A DNA stretch of 22,235 bases from CBDUEV01 sp965366365 (GTDB lineage Bacteria > Actinomycetota > Acidimicrobiia > Spongiisociales > JAENVV01): NCBI GenBank assembly GCA_965366365.1, contig CBDUEV010000045.1:1-22235 (forward strand). The letters are read 5' to 3'. Shown one piece after another: positions 15,622 through 22,159 of this stretch. How positions within the stretch are numbered: position 1 is the first letter of the stretch; each line of letters opens with the position of its first letter. The position numbers and the translations under genes were made by a program. The notes below the pieces were generated by a model, which did not search any database, was not told where the DNA came from, and saw nothing but the letters and a program-made list of their open reading frames with translations.

Positions 15622-16103
15622 CGCGCCTCGACTTCCGGCAGCACGACAGGTTCGCTCGGAACCGTCGAGGTGGTCGAGACTTCCGGGAACAGACGGTGAA
15701 CGTCACCCTCGAGTTCTTCTTGAACCGGTCCCACCGCAATGCCAAAGACGCCTTGGCCGCGTCGGAAGACGTCGACGACTTCGTCGGCACTGTGCGCCGC
15801 GTAGATGGTGGCACCGTCCGAGAGGAGGGTCACGTCGGCGAGCGGTTGATCGCTTTGCAGCTGAGCTCGCAGGATATCGGTGGCGGTACGGATCTTCTTC
15901 AGGCTCATCCCGGCGTCCAGGAGGCGCTTGACGACTTTGAGCTGGACAACGTCGATGAACGAGTAGAGGCGCTGGGAACCCGAGCCGTGTGCATGTTGCA
16001 GCGAAGGCTTGATCAGGTCGGTCCTCGCCCAGTAGTCGAGCTGACGGTAGGTGATGCCCACCAATCGGCACACCTGGGGTGCGCGAAATCCATTTACTGC
16101 CAC
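15618..16103 (-). CDS. MerR-family transcription regulator (Rv1830-like)
   Basis: 161 residues from a GTG with a perfect AGGAGG five bases upstream. The winged-helix part reads ITYRQLDYWARTDLIKPSL and GSQRLYSFIDVVQLKVVKRLLDAGMSLKKI, followed by a region with DVTLLSDGATIY and GQGVFGIAVG that is shared with M. tuberculosis Rv1830. There are no cysteines for metal binding in the C-terminal part. Its promoter at 16158-16186 has a palindrome filling the spacer, the usual position for MerR operators, so it may regulate itself. It is followed by the nuclease-like and lipase-like genes on the same strand. Confidence 0.9.
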   Translation of the reverse strand: MAVNGFRAPQVCRLVGITYRQLDYWARTDLIKPSLQHAHGSGSQRLYSFIDVVQLKVVKRLLDAGMSLKKIRTATDILRAQLQSDQPLADVTLLSDGATIYAAHSADEVVDVFRRGQGVFGIAVGPVQEELEGDVHRLFPEVSTTSTVPSEPVVLPEVEAR

Positions 16104-16157
16104 GTTTTCCTCCTGCGTGGAACGATTAGGTTACACGCCCGTAATTACCCCTGTGGA

Positions 16158-16186
16158 AAACTACCGGTACCGTCCGGTGATGTCAA
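16158..16186 (-). promoter_or_regulatory. Promoter of the MerR operon with a palindrome in the spacer
   Basis: On the minus strand a perfect -35 TTGACA (16181-16186) and a -10 TAGTTT (16158-16163) are separated by 17 bases. The palindrome ACCGG-N6-CCGGT (16163-16178) fills that spacer. MerR regulators classically bind palindromes between -35 and -10. This is the only textbook -35/-10 pair I found in the window. Confidence 0.65.
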
Positions 16187-16195
16187 CGACTCCCG

Positions 16196-17206
16196 TCAAG
16201 AATCGTTGCTGTCCTGACCACCCATGGCGTTGAGAGCCCCGATCTGCTCGGCTGTGCCGATGGCCACCAACACGCTCCCGGCGGGGATGGAAGCCTGGGC
16301 ATTGGGGTTGACCTCGACGCCCTGGGCGGGCCGCTCGACGGCAAGCACCATCGCACCTGATCGCTGCCGGACTCCAGCGCCACTGAGTGAATTCCCATCG
16401 AGTCGGGAACCTGCTCCCACAGTGACCCTCTCGACCCGGAACTCGACGTGCTGTCCGCGGATGACGAGATCCACGAAGTCGGCGAGACCGGGTTGGAGCG
16501 CCATCGCCGCCATGCGCCGCGCACCCACCCTTTGCGGGGCGACGACCCGATTGGCGCCTGCCAGCAGGATCTTTTCCTCGGACTCTTCGTCGTTGGCCCT
16601 CGACACCACGGGCAGGTTGAAGTTGAGGGATCGGGCCGACAACACGATCACGAGGTTGTCGCTGTCACTGGAGACGCAGGCGATCAGGCCGGCCGCTCGC
16701 TCGATTCCGGCGGCGAGCAGCACATCGTTGTGGGTGGCATCTCCCTCCACCACCACTGCCCCGGCCGACCGGGCTTCGTCCGCCGCTTCGGGGTCCGATT
16801 CGATCACCACAACGTCGGCATGGTGTTCCAGGATGTCCTGCCAGGCAGCATGTCCGACGCGCCCAAACCCACACACGATCTGGTGGTTGGTGTACCCATC
16901 GATGTCTCGCTGCATCCTGGCCTTCCTTCCACGGTCCGAAACCTGCACGACGGCGATCTCGAGAGCGATACCGGCAGTGTACAGAGCAGTTCCCACGCCC
17001 ACGACGATGAGGACGGAGGTGACGAACCTGCCGGCTGGACCTAGTGGGAAGACCTCGGCAAAGCCGACCGTCGACACGGTCATCAGGACCATGTAGAGGC
17101 TGTCGGCCCAGGAGGCGCCCTCGACGACCCGGTAGGCGATCGTGCCACCGACGACGATCGTGCCCAGCGCCGCGCCGGCGCGCCGGAGCCGGCCGGTGGG
17201 TGTCAT
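16196..17206 (-). CDS. Potassium channel with RCK/TrkA regulatory domains
   Basis: 336 residues. Two membrane helices (about 12-28 and 62-85) flank a pore loop with filter TVGFAE (46-51). A Rossmann TrkA-N/RCK domain follows (VCGFGRVGHAA, 111-121, for nucleotide or ligand), then a TrkA-C domain (about 240-330). MthK-like channels of this layout open in response to a ligand on the RCK ring. The canonical filter is TVGYGD or TVGFGE; here alanine replaces the second glycine. The start overlaps the stop of the bifunctional nuclease gene (ATGA). It is the last gene of the long minus-strand operon. Confidence 0.9.
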   Translation of the reverse strand: MTPTGRLRRAGAALGTIVVGGTIAYRVVEGASWADSLYMVLMTVSTVGFAEVFPLGPAGRFVTSVLIVVGVGTALYTAGIALEIAVVQVSDRGRKARMQRDIDGYTNHQIVCGFGRVGHAAWQDILEHHADVVVIESDPEAADEARSAGAVVVEGDATHNDVLLAAGIERAAGLIACVSSDSDNLVIVLSARSLNFNLPVVSRANDEESEEKILLAGANRVVAPQRVGARRMAAMALQPGLADFVDLVIRGQHVEFRVERVTVGAGSRLDGNSLSGAGVRQRSGAMVLAVERPAQGVEVNPNAQASIPAGSVLVAIGTAEQIGALNAMGGQDSNDS

Positions 17207-17706
17207 GAATTGGCCGACGGGTCCTCGAAGTCCTCCGGTGAGATGTCGTCGAGGAACTCCCGAAAGGCTTCGATGGCTTCTTCCTCTTCTTCCTCGTCGT
17301 CCAGCTCGATTCCCGCGTCGTCGAGGACCTCTACGCTGGCGAAGAGATCGGCCCCGGTCCGTGCAGCCAAAGCGATGGCGTCGCTCGGTCGGGACGAAAC
17401 GGTCACCTCATCCGGTCCGGACCCGAAGACGAGATCGGCGAAATACACAGAATCTCTGAGTTCGGTCACGATCACCTTCTGAACCGTCGCTCCAAGCGCC
17501 TCGGTGACGTCCTGCAGGAGGTCGTGGGTCATCGGCCGTTGCGGAACGACGCCCTCCAGCGCATAGGCGATGGCGGTCGCCTCGACGGCTCCGATCCAGA
17601 TCGGCAGGTAGCGCCGACCGTCTCGCTCTCTGAGGAGCACGATCGGCTGATTACTCGGGAACTGGATTCGCACCCCGACGAGATCGAGAGGGACGTAGTC
17701 GGTCAT
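17203..17706 (-). CDS. Bifunctional nuclease family protein (DUF151, Rv1829-like)
   Basis: 167 residues. The conserved block VPLDLVGVRIQFPSNQPIVLLRE, LPIWIGAVEATAIAYALEG, RPMTHDLLQDV and SSRPSDAIALAARTGADLF defines the DUF151 / BFN family, for which DNase and RNase activity has been reported in some members. The C-terminus carries an acidic run (DDEEEEEE) as in many actinobacterial members. Both ends overlap neighbours by four bases (ATGA with hpt upstream and with the channel gene downstream). In M. tuberculosis the homologous gene sits between the FtsR-like and second MerR genes, as here in broad order. Confidence 0.9.
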   Translation of the reverse strand: MTDYVPLDLVGVRIQFPSNQPIVLLRERDGRRYLPIWIGAVEATAIAYALEGVVPQRPMTHDLLQDVTEALGATVQKVIVTELRDSVYFADLVFGSGPDEVTVSSRPSDAIALAARTGADLFASVEVLDDAGIELDDEEEEEEAIEAFREFLDDISPEDFEDPSANS

Positions 17707-18287
17707 GGGCCAAGGTTATCACCGGCAGAGGCGAACACCCGGCGTTCCAGGACCGTTGGATCTTCGGCGAAATCCCCGAGATCCATCACTGCCCAGATGC
17801 TGGCGAGGTTGCGGTAGAGACCCTCCCAATCGAGCCCATACCCGACGAGAAACTCGTCGCCGACCTCGAAGCCGCGATATTCCAGCGGTACATCGACCAG
17901 TCTGCGCGTCACCTTGTCGATCAAGGTGACCGTGGAGACACTCGCCACGTCGCGGGTCTCCATGAAGCTCCTCAACGCACTGAGCGTCAGTCCGGTGTCG
18001 ACGATGTCCTCGACCAGAACCACATGTCGGCCGACCAGGGGCGTTTCCGTGTCGAACGAGATCTGGACGCGACCCGATTCGCCGAACCGGGTCAGAGACA
18101 GGAAGTCGACCTCGACCGGGCCAGGGACGTGGCGAATCAGGTCGGCGAGAAACGGTACGGCGCCGTTGAGGATTCCGACAAAGATCGGTTGTCGCTCGGC
18201 CATGTTTCGGGAGATCTCTTCGCCGAGTTCGATGCACCGAGCGGCGAGCACACCCTTGGTGACCACCTCGACGACGGGCTCAGTCAC
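17703..18287 (-). CDS. hpt: Hypoxanthine (guanine) phosphoribosyltransferase
   Basis: 194 residues from a GTG. The PRPP-binding motif VVLVEDIVDTGLT (89-101), the N-terminal GILNGAVPF loop and the C-terminal FLVGYGLDW base-binding segment identify HPRT. It turns hypoxanthine or guanine plus PRPP into IMP or GMP in the cytoplasm. Together with the adenosine deaminase at 13311 it covers adenosine to hypoxanthine reuse, except for the phosphorylase step. Its start overlaps the carboxypeptidase stop by eight bases (GTGACTGA) and its end overlaps the DUF151 gene. Confidence 0.94.
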   Translation of the reverse strand: MTEPVVEVVTKGVLAARCIELGEEISRNMAERQPIFVGILNGAVPFLADLIRHVPGPVEVDFLSLTRFGESGRVQISFDTETPLVGRHVVLVEDIVDTGLTLSALRSFMETRDVASVSTVTLIDKVTRRLVDVPLEYRGFEVGDEFLVGYGLDWEGLYRNLASIWAVMDLGDFAEDPTVLERRVFASAGDNLGP

Positions 18288-19443
18288 GCAAGCCCCAGAC
18301 CCAGTCCCAGTATCGGCTTGCCCACGAGACGGAGTCGATCACACCAGGCAGCTCGGCGGTCTCCTCCACGGCCAGAGCCGTGTGACCGATCTCTTCTCCG
18401 GAGACGGATGCCGTGGCGGTCGGGACACCGTCATCGAACGACGGACTGACGACCACCGCCTCCTGCTCCGTGGACGAGAGGAATGCGTCGATTTCCTCCT
18501 CTGGTATGGCGGCCACGCTCCCGGCCGGGGTCCTGATCGTGAATTCGATTTCGGCTGGGTCGATCAGTGCCAGAAGCTGATACTCCAGGAATCCGTAGTT
18601 CAACAGCTGGGCCGTGTCCAGGAAATGATCCTCGCTGTTCATGACCACGGTGAATACCTTCCGCCCGGCACGCTCGGCTCCGGCCACCAGCGTCAATCCG
18701 GCGCCGTCGGTGTAGCCCGTCTTCACGCCGAACGCGCCGTCATAGGTGCGGATGAGTTCGTTGGTCGAACGAGCGGTTCTGCGGGTACCGTCCGGCGCCG
18801 GAGTCATCTCATAGCTGGGGGTGTCGACCATCCTGGCGAAGTCGGCGTTCTCCATTCCGTACAGAGCGATGTCGAGAAGGTCCCGTGCCGAGCTGTGATG
18901 GCCCGGCGCATCCAGACCGTGCGGATTCACGAATGCGGTGTTCTCCAGACCCAGTTCCCGCGCCTTGGCGTTCATCATCGCCACGAAGGAGTCGACGTCA
19001 CCGGCGATGTGCTCGGCCACGGCCACTGCGGCATCGTTGGCTGACTGCATGAGCAATGCATGGAGCAGATCCCCCAGCGGAAGGGACTCACCGGCGACCA
19101 GCAGGATCGTCGCCTCCCCGACCGCGGCCGCCTGGGCCGACACCGTCACGAGCTCGTCCATCGAGCCGTTTTCCAGCGCCACGATGGCGGTCATCATCTT
19201 CGTCGTCGAGGCCATGGGACGTCGTTCGTCCGCTCCGAGACTGGCCAGTTCTCGTTGATAGGTGTCATCCCAAAGCACCCAGTTGGTGGCCGACATTTCC
19301 GGTGGCACGGGCGGCGAAATGCCTTCGATCGGGAGGGGCTGAGCCAGCGCCGCCGGAAGGGCCCCGACGCGCATGGCCGGGACTGCGATCAAAGCCACCG
19401 AGATCGCCAGCAAGGCCAGCCGTGAGGCCCGTGCCAACCTCAT
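18280..19443 (-). CDS. D-alanyl-D-alanine carboxypeptidase (S11, DacF/PBP5-like)
   Basis: 387 residues. A signal peptide (about 1-35, hydrophobic core LALLAISVALIAVPA, likely cut near ALAQP) leads to a penicillin-binding domain with SxxK at Ser79-Thr-Thr-Lys82, SAN at 134-136 and KTG at 241-243. It trims the terminal D-alanine from peptidoglycan side chains outside the membrane. No C-terminal membrane helix is seen, only a short tryptophan-rich end (WDWVWGLRD) that could act as an amphipathic anchor. The ATG overlaps the stop of the FtsR-like gene (ATGA). It is not part of the equivalent mycobacterial cluster and looks inserted here together with hpt. Confidence 0.94.
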   Translation of the reverse strand: MRLARASRLALLAISVALIAVPAMRVGALPAALAQPLPIEGISPPVPPEMSATNWVLWDDTYQRELASLGADERRPMASTTKMMTAIVALENGSMDELVTVSAQAAAVGEATILLVAGESLPLGDLLHALLMQSANDAAVAVAEHIAGDVDSFVAMMNAKARELGLENTAFVNPHGLDAPGHHSSARDLLDIALYGMENADFARMVDTPSYEMTPAPDGTRRTARSTNELIRTYDGAFGVKTGYTDGAGLTLVAGAERAGRKVFTVVMNSEDHFLDTAQLLNYGFLEYQLLALIDPAEIEFTIRTPAGSVAAIPEEEIDAFLSSTEQEAVVVSPSFDDGVPTATASVSGEEIGHTALAVEETAELPGVIDSVSWASRYWDWVWGLRD

Positions 19444-20129
19444 TCTTCCAGCATGGCGCGGACCTGACGCCGGAGTAGCCGGAGATGAATGGCCTCGAAG
19501 CCCTTGGCCACGCCACTGAGCAGCTCACGCGACTGTCGGCGCCCCTCCGGGCTGGTGTTGCGACGCAAACCCGCCGAGAGCTGCCTGAGGAGATCGGCCT
19601 CGCGATCGGCGCCCAGTCGTAGCGTGCGAAGGTGGCGCGGTTCAAGGCCGCGTTCGAACAGGAGTTTGGCCTCTCGGGCTACCGCCAGCGCATCCGTGTC
19701 GAACCGGCCGTCGGGCGACGGCTGGAGGAGCCCATTGGCGATGAGAGCGTCGAGTTCCGCCGGTTCGAGACCTGCCCTGCGGAGCAGTTCACCCGATTCG
19801 ATTTCGGCCGGGCCGCCTTCGAGGTAACGGTCCTCAGGCTCTTGGCTCTCTGCGTCGGGTTCCTCGCCACGTTCCCAGTCGGTCAGCTTCGATTTGATCA
19901 CCTTGAGCGGGAGGAAATGATCGCGCTGTTGTTGGAGGATGAAGCGGAGACGTTCGACGTCGTCCGCAAAGAACTGGCGATAGCCGGATTCCGAGCGGGA
20001 AGGATGCACCAGCCCTTGATCCTCGAGGAAGCGGACCTTGGAAACCGACACCTCGGGGAACTCGTCCTTGAGGAGGTTGATCATCTCACCGATCGAGAAG
20101 GCCTCGGGCTCGGCCGAACGCTCACTCAT
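19440..20129 (-). CDS. MerR-family regulator, FtsR/Rv1828-like
   Basis: 229 residues from the ATG at 20129. The DNA-binding part reads SIGEMINLLKDEFPEVSVSKVRFLEDQGLV and SGYRQFFADDVERLRFILQQQRDHFLPLKVIKSKL, nearly the pattern of M. tuberculosis Rv1828 and Corynebacterium FtsR, the latter described as an activator of ftsZ. An acidic linker (about 88-115) and a C-terminal helical domain follow. The start overlaps the FHA gene's stop by eight bases (ATGAGTGA). An in-frame start 51 bases upstream lies within the FHA gene and is unlikely. Regulation of division genes is inferred from the family. Confidence 0.9.
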   Translation of the reverse strand: MSERSAEPEAFSIGEMINLLKDEFPEVSVSKVRFLEDQGLVHPSRSESGYRQFFADDVERLRFILQQQRDHFLPLKVIKSKLTDWERGEEPDAESQEPEDRYLEGGPAEIESGELLRRAGLEPAELDALIANGLLQPSPDGRFDTDALAVAREAKLLFERGLEPRHLRTLRLGADREADLLRQLSAGLRRNTSPEGRRQSRELLSGVAKGFEAIHLRLLRRQVRAMLEE

Positions 20130-20601
20130 CTTTGGTGTCTGCGGCGTCCCCGAGTGCAACGATGAGATGGAATTTGCCAACGATCACTTCGTCACCGGCC
20201 CGCAGGGGGGCGCGCTCCACCGCCACGTCTCGCACATAGGTGCCGTTGGTCGACCCGGAATCTTCCACCACCAGCTGCGTTCCGTCGGAGATGAACCGAC
20301 AATGGTGCCGGCTGACGGTGATGTCGTTGAGGAAGATGTCGCTTTCGGGGTCTCTGCCCACGGTGGTGATGCCGTTCACCAGGAGGTAGGTCATGCCGGC
20401 GCGAGGACCGCGCTCCACGACGAGCGCGAATCCCTTGACCCCGTCGATGTGAGCAGCCTCATCGGGGGTCAGTGACGGATGTTGGTTCGGCGAAACGGGG
20501 AGATAGATGATGGTCGGCTCTCCATCACCTCCGTCTGCACCGCAATACTCGCAGACGCTGGTCCCTTCGGGCATTCGGCGATGACAGGTGGGGCAATCCA
20601 T
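20122..20601 (-). CDS. FHA-domain protein with zinc ribbon (GarA/OdhI-like)
   Basis: 159 residues from the ATG at 20601. Residues 3-20 hold CPTC and CEYC, a short zinc ribbon. The FHA domain (about 57-150) has TVGRDPESDIF with Gly82-Arg83, SRHH (97-100) and GSTNGTY (116-122), the phosphothreonine-binding residues, and aligns closely with GarA of M. tuberculosis (Rv1827) and corynebacterial OdhI. GarA inhibits 2-oxoglutarate dehydrogenase and controls glutamate metabolism, switched by phosphorylation in an N-terminal ETTS motif. That motif is absent here; the zinc ribbon and a linker with GEPTII replace it. Position between gcvH and the FtsR-like gene matches the GarA locus, so orthology is likely but the switch may differ. 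Confidence 0.88.
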   Translation of the reverse strand: MDCPTCHRRMPEGTSVCEYCGADGGDGEPTIIYLPVSPNQHPSLTPDEAAHIDGVKGFALVVERGPRAGMTYLLVNGITTVGRDPESDIFLNDITVSRHHCRFISDGTQLVVEDSGSTNGTYVRDVAVERAPLRAGDEVIVGKFHLIVALGDAADTKDE

Positions 20602-20614
20602 GGTCGTTATCGTA
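20602..20614 (-). promoter_or_regulatory. -10 box (TACGAT) for a probably leaderless FHA mRNA
   Basis: On the minus strand TACGAT (20609-20614) precedes the ATG of the FHA gene by seven bases. No ribosome site lies between them. It would let the FHA gene and those after it be transcribed apart from gcvH. Confidence 0.45.
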
Positions 20615-20634
20615 GCGAGCTCCGGGAGGCACCT

Positions 20635-20656
20635 GGGCGGCCCGTGGGGGCCGTCC
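20635..20656 (-). terminator. GC-rich hairpin between gcvH and the FHA gene
   Basis: Nine-base arms (GGACGGCCC and GGGCCGCCC on the minus strand, one mismatch) around a four-base loop, 9 bases after the gcvH stop. There is no T tract, so it may be a weak terminator or an mRNA-stabilising hairpin. Confidence 0.35.
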
Positions 20657-20665
20657 AGAATCGCG

Positions 20666-21055
20666 CTATTCGTCCGCGATGAGGGCTTGATAGGCGGTGG
20701 AGTCGAGCAGGCCTTCGAGTTCGTTGACGTCCGAGAGTTCGAGCTCGAGGATCCAGCCTGAGCCGTACGGGTCCGAGTTCACGAGTTCGGGTTGATCTTC
20801 CAGTGCGCCGTTGACCGCCGTCACCTTCCCGGTGACGGGGCTGTAGACCTCTCCGACCGACTTGGTCGACTCGATCTCTGCCAGGGTTTCACCCTTCGAG
20901 ACGGTGGCGCCTGCGTCGGGCAGGTCGGCGTAGACGATGTCCCCGAGGGCGTCTTGGGCGAAATCGGTGATTCCGACCCGTACGGTCGAGCCATCTTCGG
21001 ACGCTTGGATCCACTCGTGGGCGTCGGTGTAACGACGATCACTCGGAACGTTCAA
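20666..21055 (-). CDS. gcvH: Glycine cleavage system H protein
   Basis: 129 residues from a TTG at 21055 that has GGAG five bases upstream. Conserved N-terminus RRYTDAHEW, GITDFAQDALGDIVYADLP, the lipoylation site Lys65 in EIESTKSVGEVYSP, and NSDPYGSGWIL fit a full-length H protein. The lipoyl arm shuttles the aminomethyl group between GcvP, GcvT and the dihydrolipoamide dehydrogenase. GcvP and GcvT are not in the window. It lies 26 bases after pgsA and upstream of the FHA gene, as in mycobacteria. A frame reaching to 21580 is antisense shadow of pgsA. Confidence 0.95.
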   Translation of the reverse strand: MNVPSDRRYTDAHEWIQASEDGSTVRVGITDFAQDALGDIVYADLPDAGATVSKGETLAEIESTKSVGEVYSPVTGKVTAVNGALEDQPELVNSDPYGSGWILELELSDVNELEGLLDSTAYQALIADE

Positions 21056-21081
21056 TGTTTCTCCTCTCGATCTGCACGAGC

Positions 21082-21678
21082 TTACCGGTTGGACTGTCGG
21101 AGTTGCCGGAGTTTCGTTCCGGCATCTTGGAGATAGCGCACGGCAACCCACCAATAGAGCAGGAGCCCGATCACGCCGGCGATCCACCCGAGGGCTGAGA
21201 AGAGGGAGGGAAGGATGTCGCCTGCTGCCACGTAGAACGACGGAATGGAACCGTAGATGAGGAAGGTGGCCACCTTGCCGAGGTAGCGGACTTCGAGCGT
21301 CTCTCCGTATCTCGTGAGGAGGACGAATGCGACGATGGTCATCATCACCTCGCGGATCAGCAGAGGAACGATGATCCCAGACGGCAGGATACCGGCGATC
21401 CATCCACCGATGACCGCTGCCACGATGGCGACCCGATCCGCCACAGGGTCGAGTTTCTGGCCGAGCACGGAAACCTGGCCGAGTCGCCGCGCCAGGGTAC
21501 CGTCGATCCAGTCCGTGGCACCGATGGCCAGCAGCAGAAAGCCGGCTGCGGCAGGACGGTCTTGGCCGAGCAGCAACCACAAGAAGTAGGGAACCGCGGC
21601 GAGCCTCACCAGGGACACCAGGTTGGGGATGGTGACGATGGCGTCTGACGGGGTCGTGTCTGGCGCGGCGTCGGTCAT
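21082..21678 (-). CDS. CDP-alcohol phosphatidyltransferase (PgsA-like)
   Basis: 198 residues with about five membrane helices. The family signature D-G-x2-A-R-x8-G-x3-D-x3-D is complete: Asp59, Gly60, Ala63, Arg64, Gly73, Asp77, Asp81. Such enzymes transfer a phosphatidyl group from CDP-diacylglycerol to an alcohol, often glycerol-3-phosphate, in the cytoplasmic membrane. The ATG at 21678 follows a TACCAT box by seven bases and has no ribosome site, so the mRNA is probably leaderless. Whether the acceptor is glycerol phosphate or another alcohol cannot be decided. Confidence 0.9.
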   Translation of the reverse strand: MTDAAPDTTPSDAIVTIPNLVSLVRLAAVPYFLWLLLGQDRPAAAGFLLLAIGATDWIDGTLARRLGQVSVLGQKLDPVADRVAIVAAVIGGWIAGILPSGIIVPLLIREVMMTIVAFVLLTRYGETLEVRYLGKVATFLIYGSIPSFYVAAGDILPSLFSALGWIAGVIGLLLYWWVAVRYLQDAGTKLRQLRQSNR

Positions 21679-21691
21679 GGACGCGATGGTA
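21679..21691 (-). promoter_or_regulatory. -10 box (TACCAT) for a probably leaderless pgsA-like mRNA
   Basis: On the minus strand TACCAT (21686-21691) ends seven bases before the ATG at 21678, with no ribosome site between. It would be the first promoter of the long minus-strand cluster. Confidence 0.45.
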
Positions 21692-21731
21692 CCAGTGGCC
21701 AACTGCGCCGAAGGCATCGCAATGACGACAA

Positions 21732-21765
21732 CACGGGGGCCCTCGCTAGAACGAGAGCCCCCGTG
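21732..21765 (-). terminator. Strong hairpin terminator after tRNA-Pro
   Basis: A 14-base stem (CACGGGGGCTCTCG and CGAGGGCCCCCGTG on the minus strand) with a six-base loop, four bases after the tRNA CCA end. The one non-Watson-Crick position is a U-G pair on the minus strand but a C/A mismatch on the plus strand, which fits a minus-strand transcript. Only a loose T-rich tail (TTGTCGTCATT) follows. Confidence 0.7.
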
Positions 21766-21769
21766 CGAG

Positions 21770-21846
21770 TGGTCGGGCTGGCCGGATTTGAACCGGCGAC
21801 CTCTTGTCCCCCAGACAAGCGCGCTACCAAGCTGCGCCACAGCCCG
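21770..21846 (-). tRNA. tRNA-Pro (anticodon GGG), CCA encoded
   Basis: 77 bases. The acceptor stem CGGGCTG pairs fully with CAGCCCG, followed by A and an encoded CCA. The D arm reads GCGCAGCTTGGTAGCGC, the anticodon stem CTTGT/ACAAG encloses the loop CTGGGGG (anticodon GGG), and the T arm GCCGG-TTCAAAT-CCGGC is complete. Confidence 0.95.
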
Positions 21847-21858
21847 AATGATTGCCGC

Positions 21859-21864
21859 AGTCTA
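21859..21864 (-). promoter_or_regulatory. Possible -10 box of tRNA-Pro (TAGACT)
   Basis: TAGACT on the minus strand lies 12 bases before the tRNA 5' end, a usual distance. The candidate -35, GGTGAT 17 bases further upstream (21882-21887), is weak and overlaps the end of the transporter gene. Confidence 0.35.
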
Positions 21865-21877
21865 GCGGTCCGGTGCT

Positions 21878-22159
21878 CTACATCACCCTCATGGGTTCGG
21901 CGTACCAACAGGCCACCGGGTGTGTGATGCCACTCACTTCCTTGAGCGGCGGCTCTTCGGTGGCGCACTGCTCGGTCGCCTTCCAGCACCGGGTGCGGAA
22001 CCGACATCCGGACGGCGGATCGACCGGGCTGGGGACATCGCCCTCCAGCAAGATTCGCCCCTCGGAATGGGTGCTCGTTGGATCGGGAACCGGCACCGCA
22101 GAGAGCAAGGCTTGCGTGTAGGGGTGGCTCGATTCTTCGTAGAGCGGCGATCGCACCAT
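21878..22159 (-). CDS. Oligopeptide/dipeptide ABC transporter ATPase, C-terminal fragment
   Basis: Only the C-terminal tail is present: SPLYEESSHPYTQALLSAVP, then a Cys-containing block (GCRFRTRCWKATEQC and HPVACWY) that is the oligo_HPY domain of OppD/OppF/DppD/DppF ATPases. The whole nucleotide-binding domain is missing. Upstream on the minus strand the frame meets a stop codon about 12 bases past the first Met, inside sequence that codes for something else on the other strand. The start given is simply the first Met and is not a true start. The gene was probably full length in the organism and was cut by a bad join near 22140-22160. Confidence 0.85.
   Translation of the reverse strand: MVRSPLYEESSHPYTQALLSAVPVPDPTSTHSEGRILLEGDVPSPVDPPSGCRFRTRCWKATEQCATEEPPLKEVSGITHPVACWYAEPMRVM

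Noticed and set aside
16127..16147. Imperfect inverted repeat GGTTAC...GTAATTACC in the MerR leader
   Set aside because: Arms match over only about four bases, and it lies downstream of the -10 box; the palindrome in the promoter spacer is a far better operator candidate.
17280..17310. Short TTC/CTC repeat tract (tcttcctcttcttcctcg)
   Set aside because: It is simply the codon run for the acidic stretch (DDEEEEEE) of the DUF151 protein, common in this family.
21678..21840. Upstream extension of the pgsA-like frame to a Met at 21840
   Set aside because: The extra 54 codons are read from the tRNA-Pro gene and its terminator; the ATG at 21678 has a -10 box in the right place.
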